Positions 27,278 through 36,914 of a stretch of DNA of 64,000 nucleotides are shown piece by piece. This DNA is from Dermabacter vaginalis (GTDB lineage: Bacteria > Actinomycetota > Actinomycetes > Actinomycetales > Dermabacteraceae). Every line of letters starts with the position of its first letter. Position 1 is the first letter of the stretch. The position numbers were made by a program, and so were the translations under genes. The stretch is from assembly GCF_001678905.1 (NCBI RefSeq), contig NZ_CP012117.1, positions 1 through 64,000 on the forward strand. The letters run 5' to 3'. The notes under the pieces were generated by a model. It did not search any database and had not been told where the DNA came from. It worked only from the letters and a program-made list of their open reading frames with translations.

Positions 27278-30200
27278 TCAAGCCTTGCTGTCACTGTTAG
27301 TACCAGGTCGGACAGTGGTTCCGTATGTGGTAGAGGCGTACATGCTGTTAAGTTGAAGGATGGCCATTGCGCTGATGAGTTCCTCAGCCTGGGTGTCGAA
27401 GGGGAGGCCAGTGACTGGCCTGAGTATTACTTCGGACAAGTACGTGGAAACGGTACCCGCCTCCTCGGCCTCTACGTGTTGCTGGAGGAGGGACAGTGCG
27501 GCTTGGATGTCGGCTGATTCACGACTTTGCGGCCGGTCCGTGGCGCGCCGCTGCGCATCTGTAACGGCGAAGGAAGGTTGCTGGTCGCCTTGTGCAGTGA
27601 CTGGTTGGGGCAGGCGTCGCATCCTGTGCCGTGCTGCTTCGTGAGATCGGTAAATGAGTTGCTCAGCGAGTGTCGCTGAAGACGTGGTGTGGTCTAGTTG
27701 GTCTAGGCCAGCTGCTTGAGCCCACTCCGCTGCGGAGTTGGGTGGGATGGGTAGAGCAGGGCGTGCGGCGCTTGAACTGAGTTGGTAGCCGAAGCCGAGG
27801 GAAACGCGTTGATCTGAACCAGCCGGAGTGGCGGCCGCGGATGTGTGGACAGCGTCGAAGGTGCACAGAACGACGAGGTGGGACCCGAGTTGTTCGCGTG
27901 CGGCGTCGTCCAGAGTCTCCAGCAACGCAAGCGTGTCGTCGAGGACGTGCGTTGGCGCCATGACAATCCAGCTTCGCGAATCGAGCGCCCACGAAGCAGG
28001 ATTGGGATCTTCGACGAGTTTGTAGGTTACTTCCGACACGGGTTCGAGGAGACTCTGCAAGACTGCCTCGGAACGGCTCTGTTCCATGTCTGTGACCTTC
28101 TTCCATATCTCGGTGGCTGAGGGGAGAGGATCTTTGGCGCTAATGAGTCGTGCCAGTTCCGGATGGCGGTGAAGCGCGGTAGCTAGGTCTGCGCTGCGCC
28201 GCATCGCGTCACTGAGGTCGTTAGGCAGAACTGACCCGCGGCCCTGTAGGAAAGTGCGGGTGTTTCGACGAGCTTGGTCGATCTTGTCCGCGGCCGCCCG
28301 CAGAGCGATGGCAATAGCTACGAGATTCTGGCTACTCGTCTCGTCGCCTGAACAAGCATTGTCCATCGCATCGGCGGAGGCGCGTAGCACGCGTGTTGTC
28401 TGGTCTTCGCCTCGGTCTGCGGCGTCTTCGAGAGCGTGCACGGACGCGGGCCCAGAGTGTGCGGGAAGCGGGGGAGGCTGGAGGGCGCCGAGACGCCTGC
28501 GGACGTCGGCGAGCTGGGCGCGCCAGGCAGCCCGGCGCCGCTGGTTATCATGAGGCTTAAACCGGAGCGGTAGATCTCTGGCGGCAGTTGTCAGGTCGGC
28601 TGCAGCACTGATCTGGGCAGTAATCACTTCCGTCCACGTCTGGGATGAGATGGCGCGGCGAAGGGCCGCCTGATAGCCAACAGCTTGGCGTACGGCAGTA
28701 CGCTCAGGAAACCTAGCGCGCGACATGTCCTTATGGCCGGGCTCGGAGTCCCGCACTCGGTACGGGATTCCGGACGCAGTGACAGTCGTGATTTTAAATC
28801 GCTGCAATTCGGGGCAGGCATCCGCGAGTCGTGTGAGGCAAGCGATAGTGGATTCGTTGAGGTCATCCTTTGTGTCGGCTCCCGGTATGTCCCATGGCAG
28901 GCGTACTTGCGGGACTTCGTCGAAGTCTAAGGGCAGCAGTCGCGTGACGCACACGGATGACATGTCTTCATCAACGACGGCATCGAGAATCGACTGGTCT
29001 GCTGCGCAAATGAGGGTGACTCGGTTGTCTAGGGGCCCAAGAATCTCGATGGTCTCTGTCTGTGAGAGATGAGCGTGGCAGATAGCTGCCAGGCGGGACC
29101 AGATGGTCGCAGTCCAGACGTTGTGCGGTGTTGGCATTCGTTTGAAGAGAGAGCGGACGAGATCGATAGGAACACTGAGGTGCGGATGGCCAGCTTCTAG
29201 GATGCGGATAGCATCGAGCAGATCCGCATCTGTGAGGATGCTGTGGAGCCGTTCACTGTCGATTCCAGTGCAAGCCGCCTGCAGGGTCGTTTCGTAATCA
29301 GATCGCGCCGGCAGTTGATTCGCGATGTTCTTGATGCGGCGGGCCATGTTGTCGAACTGCTTCACGCCTATCTCGTCGAAGCGTAGATTCTGGTTACGCT
29401 GTGAATAGACGAAAGTTGCGAGCATCTCAAGCGGTAGACCTGAAGGCCGTGCTCGTTCGAGGATCGGCAGCGTTGCTCGAGCATATAACGCGTTATCGGC
29501 GCGCTCGGCACCTTCGAGGAACGCAGCGAGGTCACTTGCCCTATTGCTGTAGATGCTGAGAGAGTGCCCGAGAGCTTCAACGACTTCGTCCACGCAATTG
29601 GGATAACGCTCGGCGACGCGGCGCAGCATCCATCCTGCCTGCTGAGGATGGATCAAGGCAGCGACTCGCGCGAGTGTGTTCCCAATCCGAGGGGGAGGGT
29701 TGTCGTGAAGCAGCTCACTGATCGTTGTGGAGCGGAGTTCGTGAAGCCCACGCCAGTTGTCGCCGTCCCTGACCGCGATGTGCTCGTCACGTAACACGCC
29801 GAGCGCGTCACCCACGCTTGCGCATTCGGTGACGGATCGATCATCAGCAAGTGCAGAACCAAGGCGATCTGCGCTCAGTGTGAGACCGAGTGTGTGTGCT
29901 GTGGTGACCAGGCGTGCTGCTTCCCTCTGGATTCGACGGTCAGTGGACTGGAGGTCGGCAACCTGGGTAGCCAGCACCTGCCGCAACCGTTGCCCTGTGG
30001 TCAGCAGTGCGATGTACTCCATTAGCAGACCTTCGGATCGCTGGAATGCTTCGTCCGGATCCATGCGGAGTGGGATGCTTTGCTCGCGTATCCGTTTGCC
30101 CAGCGTAGCAGCCAGAGTTGCATCGAGTTGCGGTTCGATCAAGCGGGTGGAGCCGACGAGCAGCGCTGGTGAGAAGTCCTCAGCGCGCGCGGCGCCGAGG

Positions 30201-31447
30201 AGCAGCGCCGAGGGGATTTCACGCAGTAAAGCTGCAGCATGCGGCCATCCGGTGGTATGTGGTCGGCCGAGATCATCAGCGACTACCACCACCGGTGACG
30301 TTTCGCTCGGACGTAGAAGCCGTACGTGCCGGGCAAGCACTCTTGCGTCGTCCTCGCCCTCGACCCGATTGACCCGCAAAACTCTTGCCGCAGGGATCAG
30401 GTCACGCGCAGCGCGCCAGAGAAGCACTGACTTGCCCGCGCCCGAGGGGCCGACGAGCAGGACGCTTCCCTCTTTCCTGAGCCCCTCAGCGCAGGCAAGT
30501 AGTTCACCACGTCTGATCACGTCCAGGTTCGCTGCGATGTGTGCTGGACGTCCGTCGACGCCAAGGTAGAAGACCCGAGCCGGAACCTCTTCTGCTGCCA
30601 GGAAGCTGACGGGCGCGCAGACGCCCGAGGCAATGGCCACGTCGAGGCCGGACACGTCAACGGCATCTTGGACCTCGACGATAATGGCGTCAAGGTCGCT
30701 TACCCGCACCCGAGCTGCAGTCTGACTGGTCGCATGTCGCTGATCACCCGAGGCTCGTGCCAGCACATCCGTGAGGCGATTGACAGCGATGCCTGCGACG
30801 CTGGGATGGACATTCACTGCTTCGGACAGTAGGGCTTCGCTAGCCTGGCCGATCCTGTAGGGGAGGCGCACAACACGGGCGCGGGCAAGGACGCTCAAAG
30901 CGTCAACATCGTCGTACCCGCGGTCGATCAGCTCGGCCAGAACCTTGTCCACGCTTGGGCCGGATTGATCGCTGAGCACGCTGTCCCATCCGGTGAAGGA
31001 AAGACCGGAGCCGAGTGAGCCATCAGTGAGAACAACTATCTCCGCGCCCCTAGCGCTCACCTCTGCGTGGGCAAGGGCCTCGGCTAGCTTCCCAGGCCCC
31101 ATCTTGCCACGGCCACCATCGAGTTCCTTCATTTGGACGAAGGTGCGCGTTCCGTCGGCCGCGACGCAGTCCGCATCCTCATACCCCTCGGGAATTAGCT
31201 CGACGAAGGGCAGCTGCCCGGCGCGTGAAGCGGCCAGCAAATACCCGCAGACAGCGACTTGCCAGTTGACGCCAGCTACGTTGCGCGACCCTTGCCGAAG
31301 GTCGAACCACAGGTCGTCCGTATCCATCTCGCGACGCCTATGGAGGGTCTTCTTTGACTTTGCGGACGGCGCCACAGACCGCTGTGACACTCGGCTAACA
31401 CGATCGATGCTACGGTTGTCGCTACGCCGGTTCCGCCGATTACTCAT
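27278..31447 (-). CDS. STAND-like P-loop ATPase with N-terminal PD-(D/E)xK-type nuclease domain
   Basis: The gene encodes 1389 residues. After a basic leader (1-45), residues 55-200 look like the DUF4297/Cap4-type endonuclease fold: NWQVAVCGYLL, then Glu83, YEDADC (Asp91/Asp93) and FVQMKE with Gln105 and Lys107, matching E...D...QxK. A P-loop NTPase module follows: Walker A GPSGAGKS (333-340), Walker B VVVVADD (386-392) and SALLLGAAR as a possible sensor 1. About 900 residues of helical, repeat-like sequence form the C-terminal half. Effector-NTPase-sensor order is the plan of Avs/STAND anti-phage proteins, so a defence role is likely but inferred. It starts at ATG 31447 with no ribosome site but with a promoter suited to leaderless transcription; Met41 (31327) is an alternative. 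No specific family name can be given. Confidence 0.75.
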   Translation of the reverse strand: MSNRRNRRSDNRSIDRVSRVSQRSVAPSAKSKKTLHRRREMDTDDLWFDLRQGSRNVAGVNWQVAVCGYLLAASRAGQLPFVELIPEGYEDADCVAADGTRTFVQMKELDGGRGKMGPGKLAEALAHAEVSARGAEIVVLTDGSLGSGLSFTGWDSVLSDQSGPSVDKVLAELIDRGYDDVDALSVLARARVVRLPYRIGQASEALLSEAVNVHPSVAGIAVNRLTDVLARASGDQRHATSQTAARVRVSDLDAIIVEVQDAVDVSGLDVAIASGVCAPVSFLAAEEVPARVFYLGVDGRPAHIAANLDVIRRGELLACAEGLRKEGSVLLVGPSGAGKSVLLWRAARDLIPAARVLRVNRVEGEDDARVLARHVRLLRPSETSPVVVVADDLGRPHTTGWPHAAALLREIPSALLLGAARAEDFSPALLVGSTRLIEPQLDATLAATLGKRIREQSIPLRMDPDEAFQRSEGLLMEYIALLTTGQRLRQVLATQVADLQSTDRRIQREAARLVTTAHTLGLTLSADRLGSALADDRSVTECASVGDALGVLRDEHIAVRDGDNWRGLHELRSTTISELLHDNPPPRIGNTLARVAALIHPQQAGWMLRRVAERYPNCVDEVVEALGHSLSIYSNRASDLAAFLEGAERADNALYARATLPILERARPSGLPLEMLATFVYSQRNQNLRFDEIGVKQFDNMARRIKNIANQLPARSDYETTLQAACTGIDSERLHSILTDADLLDAIRILEAGHPHLSVPIDLVRSLFKRMPTPHNVWTATIWSRLAAICHAHLSQTETIEILGPLDNRVTLICAADQSILDAVVDEDMSSVCVTRLLPLDFDEVPQVRLPWDIPGADTKDDLNESTIACLTRLADACPELQRFKITTVTASGIPYRVRDSEPGHKDMSRARFPERTAVRQAVGYQAALRRAISSQTWTEVITAQISAAADLTTAARDLPLRFKPHDNQRRRAAWRAQLADVRRRLGALQPPPLPAHSGPASVHALEDAADRGEDQTTRVLRASADAMDNACSGDETSSQNLVAIAIALRAAADKIDQARRNTRTFLQGRGSVLPNDLSDAMRRSADLATALHRHPELARLISAKDPLPSATEIWKKVTDMEQSRSEAVLQSLLEPVSEVTYKLVEDPNPASWALDSRSWIVMAPTHVLDDTLALLETLDDAAREQLGSHLVVLCTFDAVHTSAAATPAGSDQRVSLGFGYQLSSSAARPALPIPPNSAAEWAQAAGLDQLDHTTSSATLAEQLIYRSHEAARHRMRRLPQPVTAQGDQQPSFAVTDAQRRATDRPQSRESADIQAALSLLQQHVEAEEAGTVSTYLSEVILRPVTGLPFDTQAEELISAMAILQLNSMYASTTYGTTVRPGTNSDSKA

Positions 31448-31481
31448 AGAGATTATTCTGCCCGACGTATGCCGTCGGCAA
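31445..31481 (-). promoter_or_regulatory. Leaderless promoter with operator-like palindrome for the STAND-like gene
   Basis: On the - strand TTGCCG (31476-31481) serves as a possible -35 and AATAAT/GAATAA (31452-31458) as a -10, 17-18 bp apart, with the ATG only 4-5 bases further. The spacer holds the inverted repeat CCGACG-GCATA-CGTCGG (31462-31478). A palindrome between -35 and -10 is typical of repressor binding. All is inferred from sequence. Confidence 0.45.
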
Positions 31482-32662
31482 TTAAAACCTCAGTCCTCTT
31501 TAAAGTGTCTCGGCTGTCGATGGGCCGGCAGATCGCTCCTTACTCGGTACGAAATCTAAACAGCTCTGCCGCATAAGCATGTGTTAGGGTGCACTGCATT
31601 GTCATCGCCAGCCGATGTGAGGGTGTGGCGAAATTTCGCGTGTTTGGCCGACCCCTAGGTCGTCCTAGCACCCCTCGCGTGAGGTTGGGAGCCATGCAAG
31701 CGACCCCCTTGGATATAGGGCTGTGATCGAGGCCGGGGTCTGCTTTTTCGATCCGCACGCCCGGTGAGGCGTTGGCGATGGGCACTGCTGACTGATCCAG
31801 CTAGCCTTGAGACTTGTGGCGACCTAGAATGATCAGGTCCCCTCCACGGATGTTGCGGCATCGGCCGAGTTTTTCAGGTCCGCTTTCTGGGTTGAATATC
31901 TTGCCTAAGGAACGCAGTACACCGATTTGCAGATCGGTGATAGGCAGACTCTTGGCTTCCAAGACGACCTGACAGGCGTCCCTCGGGACCCTTGAGAGTG
32001 TTCGAGGTCGACGACCTGAAGCGCGCCCGCGCCTGCATTGAGTCGGCCGGAGCCCTGTCACGTGCGAGCCCTTCTCGCTCCCCGATGGGCGTCGGTGCCA
32101 TTTCCGTGAGCCCGGCGGCAACAAAATTGCTGTCTGGGTGCGCGGCTGAAAATGCTGGTCTGATGGCTGCAGCGTTAGTAGAGATGTCGAGAGAAGAAGC
32201 TCTAGGCCGCATCGACTGTTGACAGATCCACCATTGCCCCCGATCGTCCATTTGGAAGACCCCCGTCATCCCCTTCGAACTACCTGCGTAGTTTCATATG
32301 GGTTCCCCGGGTGTTAAGCAGGCTGTGCTAGCCGAGTTGCTGCACCCCGTGGTCAACATACCGTGGGCCCACCAGACGCAGCGAGGACGAGTAGTAAGAG
32401 CAGAGCATTTATGCTGCGACGTAACTAGCTAGCTCGATTGAGTCTACTTCGAGAATGAGCGGGCCAAAAGCGACTGTTGTCAGTTGGATTCCGCAGGTGC
32501 ACGGCTGAAATACGTCATATTTTGGAATCAGCGAACTTGAACGATAGATCCCCACCCATCGCGACCTTCTCCACCAGCGCGCAGAGTCTCCGTGCTACGG
32601 TCCGACGAGCCCGCGCTGTTTTCCAAACCAACTCCGGTTCTGATCCTCTGGAATCCTGGTAC
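31448..32662. other. Non-coding or eroded stretch
   Basis: No intact gene is visible apart from the promoter at the left edge. On the - strand a short open segment ending at 31,801 reads like a genuine C-terminus (VVLEAKSLPITDLQIGVLRS and then GGDLIILGRHKSQG). Its continuation upstream changes frame, so it may be a decayed gene; I do not recognise the family. The rest has irregular codon use in all frames. Confidence 0.35.
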
Positions 32663-33151
32663 CTAGCAGTCCGACATGGTTACCGGCCCCCGTCCATGAC
32701 TGGCGTGCCTTCTCTGACCAGTACAAGCAATGCCGCTAACCGCACCGGTGCCGAGCTTCTTCATGGCTGCCCGGTTTACTTTGGGGTCAAGAGGAAACAA
32801 CGCTTGTCTTATGTGGTGCGTACCTGCCGCCTCCGTGAGTTGCGTGAGGAAGCCGAAGCGCAACCGTGGGCCCAAAGCGCCCCGCAGTCGAGTGAAAACC
32901 TGGCAATCCACCCGCTGTCCGGCGAGAGACCGCGGTAGGGTCACGTTCTCCTCGAACCAGAGGTAGTTCACGAGGTTGTATTGCTGGAACATGAACCGAT
33001 CCGCTACCACAGGGACGGCTCCCGCGTTCGGCGACACGTAGCATAGAAGTCCCCCAGCCGGCACTTGATGACCCTCGGTTGGGGCATCCAACCTGCTCAA
33101 GCTGTACATCAGTGACATCTTCTCAGCTTTGATGGCACCTACAATCGCCAT
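32663..33151 (-). pseudogene. Degraded ABC transporter ATP-binding protein (MacB/LolD type)
   Basis: The - strand frame reads AIVGAIKAEKMSLMYSLSRLDAPTEG, then DRFMFQQYNLVNYLWFEENVTLPRSLAGQRVD, then QALFPLDPKV. These align with the Walker A region, Q-loop and mid-domain of MacB-type ATPases, whose usual form is ...GSGKSTLMH...GFVFQQYNLV..LT..ENVTLP. Here Walker A is ruined (the conserved Gly before Lys is Glu), the LSGGQ signature is scrambled to LTEAAGTHH and no Walker B follows. Start and end are lost. It is certainly non-functional; the family assignment is strong for the middle segment. Confidence 0.75.
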
Positions 33152-34080
33152 CTACAATCCCGGAGGGAAGATTACAAACACTATTGCAAAACCCAGTCGT
33201 GTCTGGCGATCAACTGGCCCATAGCAACAACGAACGCCGCGCTGGCATCGTTTGTCTACGTCCCCCACTCTTTCGACATTAGCTCTCCCTTCGAAGATCT
33301 ATGACGACCAAAGCCGCGCGTGCCCCTGGCTTCGGGCTAAGAGTAGACATCTTCATCATCGTTGGGTAGGAACAGTGCTTAGATCCGCGCAGGTAAACTC
33401 AGGACATCGTAGATGTCTCTCACCTCAAGCGAGGCGTTGCCCCCAGAGCCACGGCGGCATCTGCCACCCAGCGACGAGAGCGCGGCTCGCTTCGCCCAAG
33501 GCTCAGTAACGGATTGGATGAGTGTCCTGGCGGCGCATATTGCAGTTCAGCGACGGCTCTGCATAGTCGTCAGGCCTTCTCCACGCCTGTGCGTTTCTCG
33601 TGTCACGACGCTGAGGATAGTGAAATGCTAGCGGACTGTCCCACTGCGTCGCTGAACCTGCTGCCCCGCGCGCTGAAGTGAAGCCTAGCGCGCACACATA
33701 GATCGCATTAGCCGAATCCAAGCTGGTCGACAGTGAATGACTGCTGAGGACGACACCGTGTTCGCGCAGGAAACTAGACGGGCGTTAGTGCCAACGCCGG
33801 CGTGCCAAGCCACAGATTTGAGCGACCGGACGGTAAAGTGGGTAGCTTCCGCTTGCTGGAGGAAGTTTTCGGATCGTCTCGGCGCCTGCAGTGGTGGCGC
33901 AGCTCGCGATGTGACGTGTGCAGTCGGTGCGGTCGACCGGTGCGCTCGCACCACTTGAATCTTCGGTGGGGCAGTTTTGACAAACTTCCTGCTAGGTTCC
34001 GAGGGACCCCAGGAAGGCCTCGAGCCCGCCTGGGGTTTCTTCATGCCCTCAAACGCGTGACCGGTGCTGCCAAACCGAGG
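33152..34080. other. Intergenic stretch without recognisable gene
   Basis: Open frames here are short, overlap on both strands and lack start signals or conserved motifs. A possible hairpin CCCCAGG...CCTGGGG lies around 34008-34036. This is the upstream flank of the repeat array and ATPase gene that follow. Confidence 0.5.
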
Positions 34081-34168
34081 TGGCGAATCCCCGGAAATGG
34101 GGTGGCAAATCCCCGCGCTGAGGGTGGCGAATCCCCGGAAATGGGGCGGCAAATCCTCGCTTTTTATA
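34081..34168. repeat. 22-bp-period tandem array upstream of the DUF4143 ATPase
   Basis: Units beginning (T/C)GGC(A/G)AATCC start at 34081, 34103, 34125 and 34147, exactly 22 bp apart (about two helical turns). Copies one and three are identical over the full 22 bp; a partial GGCGGC element follows at 34173. The array ends about 20 bp before the -10 box, so it covers the -35 and activator zone. This looks like a multi-site operator for one DNA-binding protein; the regulator is unknown. Confidence 0.7.
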
Positions 34169-34180
34169 TGGGGCGGCGCT

Positions 34181-34193
34181 TAGAATGACCGCA
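34181..34193 (+). promoter_or_regulatory. -10 element with leaderless start of the DUF4143 ATPase gene
   Basis: TAGAAT (34181-34186) lies six bases before the ATG at 34193, so transcription would start on or next to the start codon. No ribosome-binding site is present and no consensus -35 is seen, which fits control by an activator at the upstream 22-bp array. Confidence 0.6.
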
Positions 34194-35473
34194 TGAACTC
34201 GGTAAACGCCCACATTCCCCGGCATGCGGTGTCAATCGCGCGGGAGATCCTCGAGGACTCGCCCCTGCTCGTTGTTCAAGGCGCGCGCCAGGTGGGGAAA
34301 TCAACGCTCGTGGGGCAGGCTGTCGATCCACAACGCGCTCATATGGTCACCCTCGATGATCCACTTGAGCGAGCGTTCGCGGAAGCGGACCCGGCATCGT
34401 TTTTACAACAGGCCCAAGGTAAGACTCTTGTGGTCGATGAGGCGCAGCGCGTTCCGGCGCTCGCACTTGAGTTGAAACGCACAATCGATGCCGACCGGCG
34501 CCCGGGACGATTCGCGATCACCGGGTCGTCCGATCTGCTGCGCACCCCTGGTGTCTCTGATTCTCTCGCGGGTCGCGCGGAGTTTCTTCGCGTGTATCCG
34601 CTTACCGCTGGCGAAATTATGGAACGGCCAGAGCCCGAGGATTGGGTCTCGTGGATTCTTGATGGCGCAGCGGGAGCAAATGCTGGCAAGGTCTCCTACT
34701 GCGGCGGGGATGAGCTTCGAGGCATGGTCCTCGCTGGTGGCTATCCGGTTCCCGTGCAGCGTGAAGGGGAGCGTCGCAAAGCACGGTGGTTCGATTCGTA
34801 TGTCACTTCACTCATCGAGCATGATGCGCCTCAACTCGCGGGCGGCCAGTTCCCTTCCCAGTTGCGAGCACTCTTGCGGCACGTCGCGGAGCAGGGCCAA
34901 TCGGAACTCGTGAAGGCGAAAACGGCACGTGCTCTCGGGGTTGGCGAGACGGCACTCGGGGACTATCTCGCTCTCGCTGAGCGCATGTACCTTCTTGATG
35001 TCACGCCCGGGTGGGGAGTGGGTTTCACCAATCGCGTGGTCAAGCGCCCGAAAGTCGCCGTGGCTGATTCGGGCCTTGCCGCGTTTTTGTCGGGGCTCAC
35101 GCTCGAAAAGACGCGCGTCGCGGGAGGCGCGGAGCTTTTCGGGGCAACACTTGAGTCGTTTGTGGGGGAGCAGCTGCGCGCGCAATCGACCTGGTCACGG
35201 GAGCGATTCAGCCTCCACCACTATCGCGAACGAGATCGGGAGATCGACGTTGTTGTTGAACTTGCCGATTCTCGCTTGATTCTCATCGAAGTAAAGGCGG
35301 CCGAAACCGTGACGGAACGCGCGTGGAAAAACCTTAATGCGGGGTCAGCTCCCTACAAGGATCGAGTCGCGGCGCGCGTGGTGCTGTACTCGGGAACACG
35401 CGCAGTCACCATGAAAAACGGAGAAGTCCCCCTCCACGTTCTGCCGGTCTCGAGTCTTTGGCAGCACCCTTAA
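34193..35473 (+). CDS. AAA/DUF4143 family ATP-binding protein
   Basis: This 426-residue protein has an N-terminal AAA ATPase (AAA_14) module with Walker A VQGARQVGKSTL (about 29-40), Walker B KTLVVDEAQRVP (about 79-90) and ITGSSDLL as sensor 1. Residues about 200-400 are the DUF4143 domain, ending in a restriction-endonuclease-like segment REIDVVVE...LILIEVKAAETV (about 347-378), a typical D-ExK nuclease-type core. Such proteins are common and mobile in actinobacteria; their role is unknown and both defence and toxin-antitoxin roles have been suggested. The start is supported by the leaderless promoter. Confidence 0.88.
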   Translation: MNSVNAHIPRHAVSIAREILEDSPLLVVQGARQVGKSTLVGQAVDPQRAHMVTLDDPLERAFAEADPASFLQQAQGKTLVVDEAQRVPALALELKRTIDADRRPGRFAITGSSDLLRTPGVSDSLAGRAEFLRVYPLTAGEIMERPEPEDWVSWILDGAAGANAGKVSYCGGDELRGMVLAGGYPVPVQREGERRKARWFDSYVTSLIEHDAPQLAGGQFPSQLRALLRHVAEQGQSELVKAKTARALGVGETALGDYLALAERMYLLDVTPGWGVGFTNRVVKRPKVAVADSGLAAFLSGLTLEKTRVAGGAELFGATLESFVGEQLRAQSTWSRERFSLHHYRERDREIDVVVELADSRLILIEVKAAETVTERAWKNLNAGSAPYKDRVAARVVLYSGTRAVTMKNGEVPLHVLPVSSLWQHP

Positions 35474-35507
35474 AACGACGCATTTCTCCAATTCGCGGAG
35501 CTTGAAG

Positions 35508-35562
35508 ACAAAGCCCTAGCGCACAAGCTCACCGAAGGTCGCTAAGGTACGCCAGGGCTTTT
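35508..35562 (+). terminator. Probable terminator after the ATPase gene
   Basis: AAAGCCCT (near 35510) can pair with AGGGCTTTT (near 35553), with an inner TAGCG/CGCTA stem. It lies between convergent genes and could serve both. The loop is long, hence moderate confidence. Confidence 0.5.
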
Positions 35563-35592
35563 GTGCCGCGCATCAGGCGGCATGCCTCTCAA

Positions 35593-36855
35593 TTAGAAGT
35601 AGGTCACGCACCACGGCTCGCGGCGGCGCTGCAGGAGGATGCCGAGCTTGTCGACCGCGTCCTCGTCACCGCGCACCCAGCCCACCGTTTCGAGGGCCTG
35701 GATGTTGACGCCGCCAAGGAGAGTTGAGCCGAGAGCCGGAACATCGATCTCCACTTGTGGCTCTCCCTCGTACGGCTCGCACGTGCCCTTGCCATCTTTC
35801 ACGGTGAGGCGCCAGGTGCCGTCGGCAAACCCCATCGAATCCACCACGCGGAAGGTGACGTCACCTTCGGTGTAGTAGTTGCGGGCCTCGAGCAGCGCGG
35901 CCGGGTCGATCACGCGCAGCCACAGGAAATCATTGTGCTCGTTGATCTGGTAGCGGCGGCGATCGGCGAGAGCCCACGGGAGATGCTCGTCGTTGCGGGC
36001 ATTGTCGAAGCGGACTCGGCGCACGAGATCGAGGGAGCCGAGGAACTCCCACATGGCGATGCTCGCGTCGGTCGTGCAGGGCACGAAGTCGATGACGTCG
36101 AGGGCGCCGCCGCGGCTTTCAAGGCGCCACGTCGCGTAACCGTCGAGTTCGCCCTTCTCGTTCCAGTGGCCGATCGCGCGGGTCTTGTTGTTCGTTTCGC
36201 GCGTGGGCTTGTCGATGGAGCCGTTGCGGATCTCCATCTCGGGCGCGCAGCGGCTGATCGAGCCGGTCTGGCGCGCGTGGAACTTCTCGAAGACATGATG
36301 GGAGGCTTCGGCGAGCTGGGTGACGTCGATGTATTCGCACGTGCCGGTGATGGGTGCGGACACGCTGAAGCCGGAGCCGGCGTGCAGCTCGACGGAGGTG
36401 CTGAAGATCGCGGGGCCGAAACCGAAACGCCCGTAGATCGCCGCTTCGGTCGCGGTGAGGGCCGCAACGGCGAGCCCCTTTTCCTTCGCGTCTGTGAGCG
36501 ATTCCGTCATGAGGGTCGTGGCGATGCCTTGGCGGCGATGGGAGGCGAGCACGGTGACTTCGCTGATCTGGTGGCAGTCGATGACCTTGCCGCCAACGTT
36601 CAGTTCACCGGTCCAGTCCATGAAGGTGGCAACGGGAATATCGTTGCCGAGGCCGTAGGTGCGTCGTTCGGAATCGAGAACGGTGCGCGCGGTCGCTTGG
36701 CGCTCCGCGTCGATTTTCAGTTGATGCTCGAGAAATTTCTGCGAGGGGTAAGGATCGTGAAATCCCTGCTGGACGGCGGTGAGCCAGGCGGGATACCAGG
36801 GATGGTCGTCGGGATTTGAGCTCGTGACGTGATGGGTTTCATATTTGAGATTCAC
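35593..36855 (-). CDS. Eis-type GNAT family N-acetyltransferase
   Basis: This 420-residue protein runs from the GTG at 36855; an upstream ATG at 36924 would overlap the divergent ABC-F gene. It has the Eis family layout: an N-terminal GNAT domain with the acetyl-CoA loop SHRRQGIATTLM (about residues 110-121), a second GNAT-like domain and an SCP2-like C-terminal domain, ending with EPWCVTYF, whose terminal carboxylate is catalytic in Eis. Eis enzymes acetylate amines including aminoglycosides; the natural substrate here is unknown. TAGTGT seven bases before the GTG suggests a leaderless message. Confidence 0.85.
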   Translation of the reverse strand: MNLKYETHHVTSSNPDDHPWYPAWLTAVQQGFHDPYPSQKFLEHQLKIDAERQATARTVLDSERRTYGLGNDIPVATFMDWTGELNVGGKVIDCHQISEVTVLASHRRQGIATTLMTESLTDAKEKGLAVAALTATEAAIYGRFGFGPAIFSTSVELHAGSGFSVSAPITGTCEYIDVTQLAEASHHVFEKFHARQTGSISRCAPEMEIRNGSIDKPTRETNNKTRAIGHWNEKGELDGYATWRLESRGGALDVIDFVPCTTDASIAMWEFLGSLDLVRRVRFDNARNDEHLPWALADRRRYQINEHNDFLWLRVIDPAALLEARNYYTEGDVTFRVVDSMGFADGTWRLTVKDGKGTCEPYEGEPQVEIDVPALGSTLLGGVNIQALETVGWVRGDEDAVDKLGILLQRRREPWCVTYF

Positions 36856-36914
36856 GCCTGGAACACTAGCAAGGTAGGGTTTGGGGGAGCTGTGCCTGGG
36901 GAGAGGAGCGTGCG

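Noticed and set aside
31874-32269. 131-codon - strand frame
   Set aside because: Low-complexity, no ribosome site, and a competing frame in the same place reads more like a protein; neither is supportable as a gene.
34081-34168. 22-bp array as a CRISPR or satellite
   Set aside because: Units abut without spacers and end at a promoter; an operator array fits better.
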